Source of the DNA: Deltaproteobacteria bacterium
GTDB lineage: Bacteria > Desulfobacterota > Desulfobacteria > Desulfobacterales > JAFDFH01
Length of the DNA stretch: 13,336 bases
NCBI GenBank assembly: GCA_019309945.1
Contig: JAFDFH010000047.1
Coordinates: forward strand, 1 to 13,336
Direction of reading: 5' to 3'
Of the stretch, positions 6,960 to 13,336 are shown piece by piece. How positions within the stretch are numbered: the first letter of the stretch is position 1; every line of letters begins with the position of its first letter. The notes under the pieces were generated by a model that was given only the letters and a program-made list of their open reading frames with translations, made no database searches and was not told the origin of the DNA. The translations under genes and the position numbers were made by a program.

Positions 6960-9900
6960 ATGAAACTTGTTGACACTGCCATAAAAAAACCGGTCACCGT
7001 TACCGTCGGTGTGATCCTTTTAGTCATGTTCGGCCTGATTTCGCTTTTCAGGATTCCAATTCAGTTGACCCCGAATGTTGATCTGGCCGAGATTTCCGTT
7101 GAAACGGTATGGCGCGGTGCAAGTCCTCTGGAAGTGGAACGTGAAATCATCGATGTGCAGGAAGAAGAGCTGAAAAATCTGGAGGGCCTTGAGGAAATCA
7201 AAAGCGAAAGCACCGACAGTATTGCCTATATTAATCTGAAGTTCGAGATCGGTACGGATACGGATGAGGCTCTATTGAGGGTGTCCAATAAACTGGATCA
7301 GGTAAAAAAATATCCGGATAACATGGACAAGCCGGTAATAAAGACCGGAGGACGCCACGAAAATGCGATCGCCTGGATGATCTTGGGATCCCTTGAAGGA
7401 TATAGCGGGGTATTCACTCAGGAATATGATTTTTTGGACGAACATGTAAAACCCCGTCTTGAAAGGATTTCAGGGGTGGCTTCGGCCAACATCTATGGCG
7501 GCCAGGAAAGGGAAATGCAGGTCATAGTGGACCCGGACGCTTTGGCCGCCCGCAAGGTAACCATTGCGGAACTCATGGGAGCACTGGATATCGAGAATAA
7601 AAATATCAGTGCCGGAGACTTTGATGAGGGCAAACGCCGCTATATCGCCCGCACAGTGGGAGAGTACAAAAGCGTCAAGGATGTCTCGAAGGTCATTGTC
7701 AAAAGAGTGAATGGTATTCCTGTTCTCGTTGGGGACATTGCCAGGGTGTCACTCGGGTATGAAGATATTGAGGTGGTTGTCAGACATGCAGGGATTCCCA
7801 CCATTGTTATGAATGCGGTGAGAGAACCAGGCTCCAACGTACTTATTGTCATGGAGAGATTGCGCCAAGCGCTCAGGGAGTTAAACGAGGGCGTATTAAA
7901 AGACCGAGGGCTCAAGATTGAACAGGCCTATGATGAAACGAGCTATATCTATAGCGCTATCGGCCTGGTAAAGAAAAATATCGTTATCGGGGGAACCTTG
8001 GCGGTTATCGTGCTGCTGGCGTTTCTGAGAAATTTTGCCAGCACCATTATCGTTTCGGTTGCGATCCCCATCAGCGTCATCGGTACTTTCCTGGTGATGA
8101 CGTTTTTTGGTCGAAATATCAATGTGGTGAGTCTGGCCGGCTTGAGTTTTGCCGTTGGAATGATCGTGGATAACTCCATCGTTGTTTTTGAAAACATATT
8201 TCGCCACAGGGAGATGGGCAAAACAAGGGCCAAGGCGGCTTACGATGGTACCGTCGAGGTATGGGGCGCTGTTTTGGCAAGTACATCGACAACGGTTGCC
8301 GTTTTTCTTCCCATCGTTTTTGTTCAGGAGGAAGCCGGACAGCTTTTTCGTGACATCGCAATCGCGATCAGCAGTGCGGTGATATTGAGCCTGATTGTTT
8401 CTATTACCGCTATTCCGGCTATCTCGGCAATCATACTGGGCAAGGTAAAGCGAAAAAAATCTTTAGAAAAAAGAGTCTGGTCGCCTGGCGGCATTGCCGG
8501 TGAATTTGTCAATAGCATTTCGAAATTCGTATACTGGATGTGCGGCCGGGTTACGGCTCGCCTGGGAGTTGTCGTTTTTCTGGTATCGATTGCAGTGGGT
8601 CTCGCCTGGTTCCTGATGCCGAAGACCGAGTATCTTCCTGAAGGAAACCGTGAAATGCTCTTTGGTATTCTTTTGCCGCCGCCGGGGTATAATCTAAGTG
8701 AGCTTGAGGAAATTGCAAAAACAGTAGAATCGGGGATTATTCCTTTAATCGAGCATGATGGAAAAAGCAAAACCGCGGAAGAGTTAAACCTGCCGCCGAT
8801 AAAAAATTTTTTCTATGTGGCTTGGGGCCAGCAGGTATTTATGGGGGTTATATCAAAAATCCAGGAAAGGACCCGGGAATTGCTTCCCTATGTTTATGGT
8901 ATTCTCAGGGAAATTCCCGGTATGATTGCAATTGTTCAACAACCCGGCCTTTTCTCAAGCGGCATCGGTGGGGGCAGGTCCATCGAGATTGAAATAAAAG
9001 GCCCGGATCTTGCTCAGCTTATCAATATCGGGAGGCAGATATACGGAATGGTATCTCAGGTGCTGCCGGGTTCACAGATACGTCCGATTCCGGGTCTGGA
9101 CCTTGGAAATCCTGAAATGCGGATTTTTCCAAACCGGGATCGGCTAAGCCGCATTGGTATGACGACCTATGACCTTGGCTTAACCGTCGACGTGCTGGTG
9201 GATGGCGCCAAAGCCAGTACGTACCGTCTTTATGGGGATGAGATCGACCTGGTTGTCAAAAACAAGGCCGGAAAGCTTGAACGAACACAGGACCTAAAAA
9301 ATTTTCCGATCATTGCTCCTGGCGGAGAAAAAGTCACCCTCGGATCCGTGGCCGACATCAACCTTGAAGAAGGGCCCACACAGATTAACCACATCGATTC
9401 CCAGCGGGCCATTACAATACAGGTCATCCCCGACAGGGAAATCCCCCTGGAGACCGCCATGGACACCATCAGGGCAAAGGTGGTTGAACCCATTAAGGCC
9501 AGCGGACAGCTTTCAAGCCTTTATCGTATCGAACTTGGCGGTACTGCCGATGATCTAACCAAAACCAGAAAGGCCCTGCAGTGGAATTTTATTCTGGCGA
9601 TCCTTATCAGCTACCTGCTGATGTCCGCCCTGTTTGAAAATTTTTTATATCCTTTTATCATCATGTTCAGTGTTCCCCTGGCTGCGGCCGGCGGGTTTGC
9701 CGGCCTCATGTTGGTAAATCTTTTCGTCACTTACCAACCCCTTGATATCTTAACCATGTTGGGTTTTATCATTCTGGTGGGGATCGTGGTTAACAATGCG
9801 ATCCTTATCGTGCATCAAACATTAAATAACATGCGCGCAGGAAATATGAAACCGCGGGACGCAATCACCGAGTCCGTCCGCAGCCGGATCAGGCCAATTT

Positions 9901-10106
9901 ATATGAGCAGCATCACCACCGTCTTTGCAATGTTTCCTTTAGTGCTGTTTCCAGGTGCCGGGTCGGAATTTTATCGGGGGCTCGGGAGTGTCGTCGTGGG
10001 AGGCCTCCTGGTTTCAACGGTATTTACCATCTTCCTGATTCCCGCCCTGTTAAGTCTGACCCTCGATGTAAGGGATGCTTTTAAAAATTTAATTTCAAGG
10101 CCTTAG
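6960..10106 (+). CDS. RND family efflux transporter permease (AcrB/HAE-like)
   Basis: A 1048-residue inner-membrane pump, the usual length for AcrB-type proteins. It has the standard plan: TM1 at about 11-30, a large periplasmic loop to about 335, TM2-6 at about 335-493, TM7 at about 535-553, a second periplasmic loop to about 872, and TM8-12 to about 1034. The N-terminal AIKKPVTVTVGVILLVMFGLIS is typical. Such pumps export hydrophobic or amphiphilic compounds using proton influx. Relative to AcrB, TM4 reads GMIVDNSIVVFEN, so Asp407 is kept (Asp404) while Asp408 becomes Asn405. TM10 reads GIVVNNAILIV, so Lys940 becomes Asn945. Arg971 is kept (Arg976) and Thr978 is Ser983. The loss of the acidic-basic pair suggests a modified coupling relay. 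The ribosome site is poor (AGGA 13 bases upstream), perhaps a result of the upstream repeat insertion. No TolC-type gene follows. The substrate is not inferable. Confidence 0.93.
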   Translation: MKLVDTAIKKPVTVTVGVILLVMFGLISLFRIPIQLTPNVDLAEISVETVWRGASPLEVEREIIDVQEEELKNLEGLEEIKSESTDSIAYINLKFEIGTDTDEALLRVSNKLDQVKKYPDNMDKPVIKTGGRHENAIAWMILGSLEGYSGVFTQEYDFLDEHVKPRLERISGVASANIYGGQEREMQVIVDPDALAARKVTIAELMGALDIENKNISAGDFDEGKRRYIARTVGEYKSVKDVSKVIVKRVNGIPVLVGDIARVSLGYEDIEVVVRHAGIPTIVMNAVREPGSNVLIVMERLRQALRELNEGVLKDRGLKIEQAYDETSYIYSAIGLVKKNIVIGGTLAVIVLLAFLRNFASTIIVSVAIPISVIGTFLVMTFFGRNINVVSLAGLSFAVGMIVDNSIVVFENIFRHREMGKTRAKAAYDGTVEVWGAVLASTSTTVAVFLPIVFVQEEAGQLFRDIAIAISSAVILSLIVSITAIPAISAIILGKVKRKKSLEKRVWSPGGIAGEFVNSISKFVYWMCGRVTARLGVVVFLVSIAVGLAWFLMPKTEYLPEGNREMLFGILLPPPGYNLSELEEIAKTVESGIIPLIEHDGKSKTAEELNLPPIKNFFYVAWGQQVFMGVISKIQERTRELLPYVYGILREIPGMIAIVQQPGLFSSGIGGGRSIEIEIKGPDLAQLINIGRQIYGMVSQVLPGSQIRPIPGLDLGNPEMRIFPNRDRLSRIGMTTYDLGLTVDVLVDGAKASTYRLYGDEIDLVVKNKAGKLERTQDLKNFPIIAPGGEKVTLGSVADINLEEGPTQINHIDSQRAITIQVIPDREIPLETAMDTIRAKVVEPIKASGQLSSLYRIELGGTADDLTKTRKALQWNFILAILISYLLMSALFENFLYPFIIMFSVPLAAAGGFAGLMLVNLFVTYQPLDILTMLGFIILVGIVVNNAILIVHQTLNNMRAGNMKPRDAITESVRSRIRPIYMSSITTVFAMFPLVLFPGAGSEFYRGLGSVVVGGLLVSTVFTIFLIPALLSLTLDVRDAFKNLISRP

Positions 10107-10109
10107 CTA

Positions 10110-10117
10110 TTTATCAC
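10110..10117 (+). repeat. Left target-site duplication TTTATCAC
   Basis: The octamer TTTATCAC directly precedes the left terminus (GTAATTTC) of the element at 10118-10386 and is repeated exactly at 10387-10394 after its right terminus. It lies 3 bases after the RND pump stop codon. Confidence 0.85.
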
Positions 10118-10386
10118 GTAATTTCTCAATATGTTCCGGTAGTGCCGCTGCGCCATCCGGTAATTTTTTTCAATACGGCCAAAACTTGCCGTTAAGGGCG
10201 CCTAACAGTGACCCGCGCACGTGATCTAAAACGAGTGTGTCACTTAGCACAAACAGGCTACAATCAACAATTTATGCTGTCCGGGTCACTGCAAGCCGCC
10301 CTAAACGGCTTCAAACAGTTGCCCGCATTGAAAAAAATTACCGGATGACTCCGCTGGTATGTTTAACCAAGTTTTTAAGAAGTTAC
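10118..10386 (-). repeat. Complete 269-bp MITE-like element with GTAA termini, copy B
   Basis: This is the intact version of the element truncated at 2085-2312, in inverted orientation. The left terminus is GTAATTTCTCAA and the right terminus, read inward, is GTAACTTCTTAA. The inverted arms reach roughly 95-100 bp, with a perfect 20-base core ATCCGGTAATTTTTTTCAAT in each arm and further paired blocks (GCCGTTWAGGGCG, CAGTGACCCG), around an unpaired centre of about 70 bp. Perfect 8-bp direct repeats flank it. Known IS66-family elements have termini beginning GTAA and make 8-bp duplications, so a non-autonomous IS66-derived element is the best guess. No transposase is encoded. The open frame through its right part continues into flanking DNA and is not regarded as a gene. 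Confidence 0.85.
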
Positions 10387-10394
10387 TTTATCAC
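10387..10394 (+). repeat. Right target-site duplication TTTATCAC
   Basis: This is an exact copy of 10110-10117 next to the right terminus GTTAC of the element. The remaining 28 bases before the ABC transporter stop hold nothing that I recognise. Confidence 0.85.
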
Positions 10395-10422
10395 ATCCTC
10401 ACACGCTGTTTTTAAGGAACTG

Positions 10423-12240
10423 CTATCGATAAAATGTTGCCTGTTTCTCAAACAGGTTGGCGTATTTTCCGCCGTAATGCATCAGCTCTTCATGGGAACC
10501 GTTTTCCGAAATTCTTCCTCCCTCTAATACGAAGATGCGGTCGGCCATGCGGACGGTGGAAAACCGGTGACTGATCAGGATTGCCGTCCGGCCGTCCAGC
10601 AATTTACGGAATCTTTGAAAAACCTCGTATTCAGTTTTCACATCCAACGCACTAGTGGGTTCATCGAGAACGATGATCTGGGAATCCCGCACAAAGGCCC
10701 GCGCCAGGGCCATCTTCTGCCACTGGCCAATGCTGAGTTCTTCTCCATCTTCGAACCATTTGCCCAGGAGGGTTTCATAGCCTTTGGGTAGATGCGATAT
10801 CAGTGTATCAACACCGGCATGTTGCGCTGCCGCTTTAATTTTTTCAGCGTTCGGGTCAAGTTCGATATTGCCGAACCAGATGTTTTCCCGGGCGGTCGTA
10901 TGATATTGCATGTAATCTTGAAAAATAATACTGAGTTCTCGCCGAAGGTCGCTTATTTTAAAGCGCTGCAAGTCAATGCCATCCCATGTAATGGTCCCCT
11001 TCGAAGGATCATATAGCCGGCAAAGCAGTTTGATGAGGGTGGTTTTACCCGAGCCGTTTTCCCCGACCAGGGCCACCACTTGCCCCGGACGAATATGGAG
11101 AGAAATATCTTTAAGGACTTCCCGGTTACCACTCGGATACTGAAAACTCACATGATCTAAAACGATGCCGCGTTGCATGGGCCTGGGAAGCGTGGCGGGA
11201 TATAGGGGTTCTTCGACCCTGGGCTCTAAATCAAGGAACTCATAAAAACTGGAGATAAAGAGGTTGTCTTCATAAAGAGCGGCAAGACCCCCCAGCATAT
11301 TTTGAAGATATCCCAAGCCTCTCTGGAACGCCCCGAAATACATCACCATATCTCCTAAGGTGATCCCTCCTTGAACAGTACGAAATACAATGAAACCCAA
11401 ACAACCAAAGACAGCAAGGGTGGCACCGGCCTGGGCCCCCAGGTCCGCAACGGACTTTTTACGACTGATTTCAAATTGTTCCCGGCGGAGCCTTTGGCGT
11501 AAATCACTAAAGCGGCGGATGAATAAATCTCCCAGGCCAAAAAGGCGAATCTCCTTGGCATGGGGTTCGCCTGTGAGAATCCAGTTCAAATAGTTTGCCC
11601 GCCGTTCGTCTGCGGTCCGACTCCGCTGCCAGCGATACAATTTCCCGGAATGTCTCAGGTGTACCAGCACCCCGGGTACGGCAGCAACAAAAAGTACCAC
11701 TGCTATAGCCCAGTGGAAGTAAAACAGCAGTCCGGCGATGGCCGTAAGGGCGATTCCGTTTTGCCCCAGTTGTACCAGGTCATTAACGATGCGTGTGGGT
11801 CGGTAAGGACCTTCCTGCTGGGCACGGTGAAGGCTGTCAAAGTATTGAGGGTTTTCGTAATAGGCAAGATCGACCTCAATGGATTTGGCATGAATAAGAT
11901 TGTAGATATGATCGGTGACTTCCAGGGCTTGGGCTTCCTTGACAAGACCGCTGATCATCCGGCAGAGAGCATTGAGCAGGGCGATCCCGAATGCGAAGCC
12001 GATAAGCAAGGCGACCGACCTGAAGGCGGCCGCTTTGTCAGGAGCGATGATGGCGAGGGCCACCCCGTCTACGATCAGCTTCATGATATAAAGCGTCAAA
12101 AGCGGCAGGGCACCCTGTATAAAAACCAGAACCAGGCTGGCAATGGTCCAGCCCGGCCCTGCTTCCCATACAAAGCGCACGGCCCGGTCAAGACGCAGCG
12201 CGTGCCTGACTTTTTGTTTTAAAGAATCGTTTCTTTGCAT
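10423..12240 (-). CDS. ABC exporter, fused transmembrane and ATP-binding domains
   Basis: A 605-residue half-transporter of the MsbA/peptide-exporter type that would work as a homodimer in the inner membrane. Hydrophobic segments lie at about 31-50, 76-95, 157-193 and 268-287. The nucleotide-binding domain starts near 358: Walker A GENGSGKT at 393-400, Q-loop Gln441 (IIFQDYMQYH), signature LSIGQWQK at 502-509, Walker B IIVLDEP at 522-528 and H-loop His558. The signature has Ile in place of the usual first Gly of LSGGQ; the following WQ is common in exporters linked to peptide-modification clusters, as I recall. There is no N-terminal C39 peptidase domain, so any leader peptide must be removed by another enzyme, and an S26-type peptidase gene lies 69 bases upstream in the same direction. 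No clear ribosome site precedes the ATG. The substrate is inferred, not shown; lipid or drug export remains possible. Confidence 0.9.
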   Translation of the reverse strand: MQRNDSLKQKVRHALRLDRAVRFVWEAGPGWTIASLVLVFIQGALPLLTLYIMKLIVDGVALAIIAPDKAAAFRSVALLIGFAFGIALLNALCRMISGLVKEAQALEVTDHIYNLIHAKSIEVDLAYYENPQYFDSLHRAQQEGPYRPTRIVNDLVQLGQNGIALTAIAGLLFYFHWAIAVVLFVAAVPGVLVHLRHSGKLYRWQRSRTADERRANYLNWILTGEPHAKEIRLFGLGDLFIRRFSDLRQRLRREQFEISRKKSVADLGAQAGATLAVFGCLGFIVFRTVQGGITLGDMVMYFGAFQRGLGYLQNMLGGLAALYEDNLFISSFYEFLDLEPRVEEPLYPATLPRPMQRGIVLDHVSFQYPSGNREVLKDISLHIRPGQVVALVGENGSGKTTLIKLLCRLYDPSKGTITWDGIDLQRFKISDLRRELSIIFQDYMQYHTTARENIWFGNIELDPNAEKIKAAAQHAGVDTLISHLPKGYETLLGKWFEDGEELSIGQWQKMALARAFVRDSQIIVLDEPTSALDVKTEYEVFQRFRKLLDGRTAILISHRFSTVRMADRIFVLEGGRISENGSHEELMHYGGKYANLFEKQATFYR

Positions 12241-12309
12241 GAAGGTAATTGTTGTCGGGGTTTTTTACCCGAAAAATACTTTGAGCAGAAATGAGTAAAA
12301 TAGAAATGT

Positions 12310-12903
12310 TCATTTTGGAAGGGAGCTCTCATCCACGAACAGCCGGAATGGTCTTGCAATTTGCCATTGATCTCTTCCCGGGAGGCGTCGCCCAATGATG
12401 CGGTTTCCCATGAGCAATTGAAATTCTTTCCCCATCGGCCGGTTAAATGATAGAATCCGTGTTTTAGGAAAAAACCGGTTATATTTTATAAAGATACCTG
12501 ATTTTATAAGCCACTGGTAAAAAGGATGAAGGATTCTGGAAACCGACAAATTGACATGTTTTATCGTCCGGAGGGCCGAGGCGATTATTCTACCCCATGT
12601 TCGCCCGTGAATCGTTACATTTCTATTCTTTCTTTTAGCTGAGACAACACGTCCAATTATATCGTCAGGAAGCAAAACCCATGGATCCATGTTGATGTTA
12701 TTGTCGCCCCTGGTTTTTATTCCCTGCAAATCAACTGCAACAACACGATGGACAACGTTATCGTTTCTTTCAGGGTGAGGAAAAACGACCACATCTCCAA
12801 TGAAAAATTTTCTGTTTCTATAAGGGATTACGTTAATGCCGTCACCTGATTTCAGGGTTGGATTCATGCTGGAACCCGTATAGTTCATATCACTCGGTGT
12901 CAT
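12310..12903 (-). CDS. S24/S26-type serine peptidase with Ser-His dyad (signal peptidase I-like)
   Basis: A 197-residue protein whose first 95 residues match the signal-peptidase fold. The catalytic serine is Ser12 in GSSMNPTL. The general base position reads VVHRVV (His52) where bacterial signal peptidase I has lysine, so it belongs with the Ser-His S26B group (archaeal, eukaryotic, SipW). GDVVVF at 36-41 and the closing box TRGDNN at 64-69 are also present. Unlike typical signal peptidases there is no obvious N-terminal membrane anchor. About 100 further residues, basic and of unknown fold, follow the core. It starts 10 bases after the stop of an HprK-like gene and precedes an ABC exporter, so a likely role is cleaving the precursor of an exported peptide; this is inference. 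A maturation protease of another protein is an alternative. Confidence 0.8.
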   Translation of the reverse strand: MTPSDMNYTGSSMNPTLKSGDGINVIPYRNRKFFIGDVVVFPHPERNDNVVHRVVAVDLQGIKTRGDNNINMDPWVLLPDDIIGRVVSAKRKNRNVTIHGRTWGRIIASALRTIKHVNLSVSRILHPFYQWLIKSGIFIKYNRFFPKTRILSFNRPMGKEFQLLMGNRIIGRRLPGRDQWQIARPFRLFVDESSLPK

Positions 12904-12913
12904 CGTCTTTTGC

Positions 12914-13336
12914 TCACCATCCGAGAGTCATTTCCATCTTTTCCCAGAATTTGCCGTGCAGGCTCACGCCCAGGCGATAGGCCGGGATCTGTTTTGCCAT
13001 TTTACAGGCATTGTTGAAAAGCGTTTTCCTAAACTTCCTTTGTTCCTCTTCACCGGTGTATCTAAAGAACTTTTCGCATATCTGCATGGCGGATTCACTA
13101 ATAAGAAGGGCGGCCTCGCCCGATCCTATAGGGGCCACTTTATCGTTCTCGGACTGCTCAAGAAAAAATATTCCTGCAAGCGGCACGGAATATTGAACAT
13201 TCCATGTTTTTTCTGATTGTTTCCATAAATAATCACTCCAGGTTGGAAACGGGTGTACACGGTATTTTTTCTGTTGGCCGACAACAACCAGTATTTCATC
13301 ATCGCACAGCGGTTGCCAGTGATCCGGCAGACGGAG
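12914..13336 (-). CDS. HprK-like (HPr kinase-related) protein, C-terminal part; start beyond window
   Basis: The minus-strand frame is open from the right edge to a TGA at 12914-12916, giving 140 residues of the C-terminus. I read it by hand beyond the GTG at 13186, and there is no in-frame stop to the edge, so that GTG is unlikely to be the start. Recognisable segments are HPFPTWSDYLW, VQYSVPLAGIFFLEQSENDKV and the GSGEAALLISESA helix. From memory these resemble the C-terminal half of HPr-kinase/PEPCK-like proteins found in RiPP clusters, including lasso peptide clusters in which such a kinase phosphorylates the precursor, and possibly the SynChlorMet cassette protein ScmC. The nucleotide-binding P-loop would lie outside the window, so activity cannot be judged. 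It is tightly followed by the S26-type peptidase gene. Confidence 0.5.
   Translation of the reverse strand, partial: LRLPDHWQPLCDDEILVVVGQQKKYRVHPFPTWSDYLWKQSEKTWNVQYSVPLAGIFFLEQSENDKVAPIGSGEAALLISESAMQICEKFFRYTGEEEQRKFRKTLFNNACKMAKQIPAYRLGVSLHGKFWEKMEMTLGW

Noticed and set aside
11560..12222. A 220-codon plus-strand open frame opposite the ABC exporter
   Set aside because: It is antisense to the membrane domain of a clearly conserved ABC transporter and shows no domain of its own.
12241..12309. Short GGGT/ACCC hairpin between the peptidase and ABC genes as a possible terminator or attenuator
   Set aside because: The stem is only about four base pairs with no U tract, too weak to call.
13186..13336. 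The GTG at 13186 as the start of a 90-residue gene
   Set aside because: The same frame is open upstream to the window edge and encodes family-like residues (HPFPTWSDYLW), so the GTG is an internal valine codon of a longer protein.

Overview
The window looks like chromosomal DNA of a Gram-negative, probably anaerobic bacterium, most likely a sulfate-reducing relative of the Desulfobacterota (Desulfobacterales type). This rests on gene content: a molybdenum cofactor gene (mobB), a CooC-like nickel-insertion ATPase of the kind that accompanies CO dehydrogenase, a tripartite RND efflux system, and several small inverted-repeat elements between genes. No rRNA, tRNA or CRISPR array was seen. The taxonomic call is an inference and could be wrong.

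Layout. (1) 1-2036, minus strand: a tight three-gene operon read mobB -> HD-domain phosphohydrolase -> sfsA, with sfsA cut by the left edge just before its stop codon. (2) 2037-2586: a gene-free patch made almost entirely of two nested or abutting inverted-repeat elements. (3) 2587-5459, minus strand: a cooC-like ATPase gene overlapping a Ski2-type DEAH helicase gene by one base. (4) 5460-5694: a divergent promoter region. (5) 5695-10106, plus strand: an RND periplasmic adaptor and an RND inner-membrane pump, separated by a 144-bp inverted-repeat element inserted exactly at the adaptor stop codon. (6) 10107-10422: a complete 269-bp inverted-repeat element with GTAA termini and a perfect 8-bp target duplication, an inverted copy of the element at 2085. 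(7) 10423-13336, minus strand: an HprK-like protein (C-terminal part only) -> an S26-type serine peptidase with a Ser-His dyad -> an ABC exporter. This looks like the downstream end of a peptide-modification (RiPP-like) cluster whose precursor and core enzymes lie beyond the right edge.

How the parts work together. The adaptor and pump form two thirds of an efflux machine; no outer-membrane TolC-type channel gene is present here. The CooC-like protein probably matures a metalloenzyme encoded elsewhere. The right-hand cassette (kinase-like protein, peptidase, exporter) suggests a modified, cleaved and exported peptide. The most interesting material is the set of three unrelated MITE-like families in 13 kb, and the partial RiPP-like cassette.
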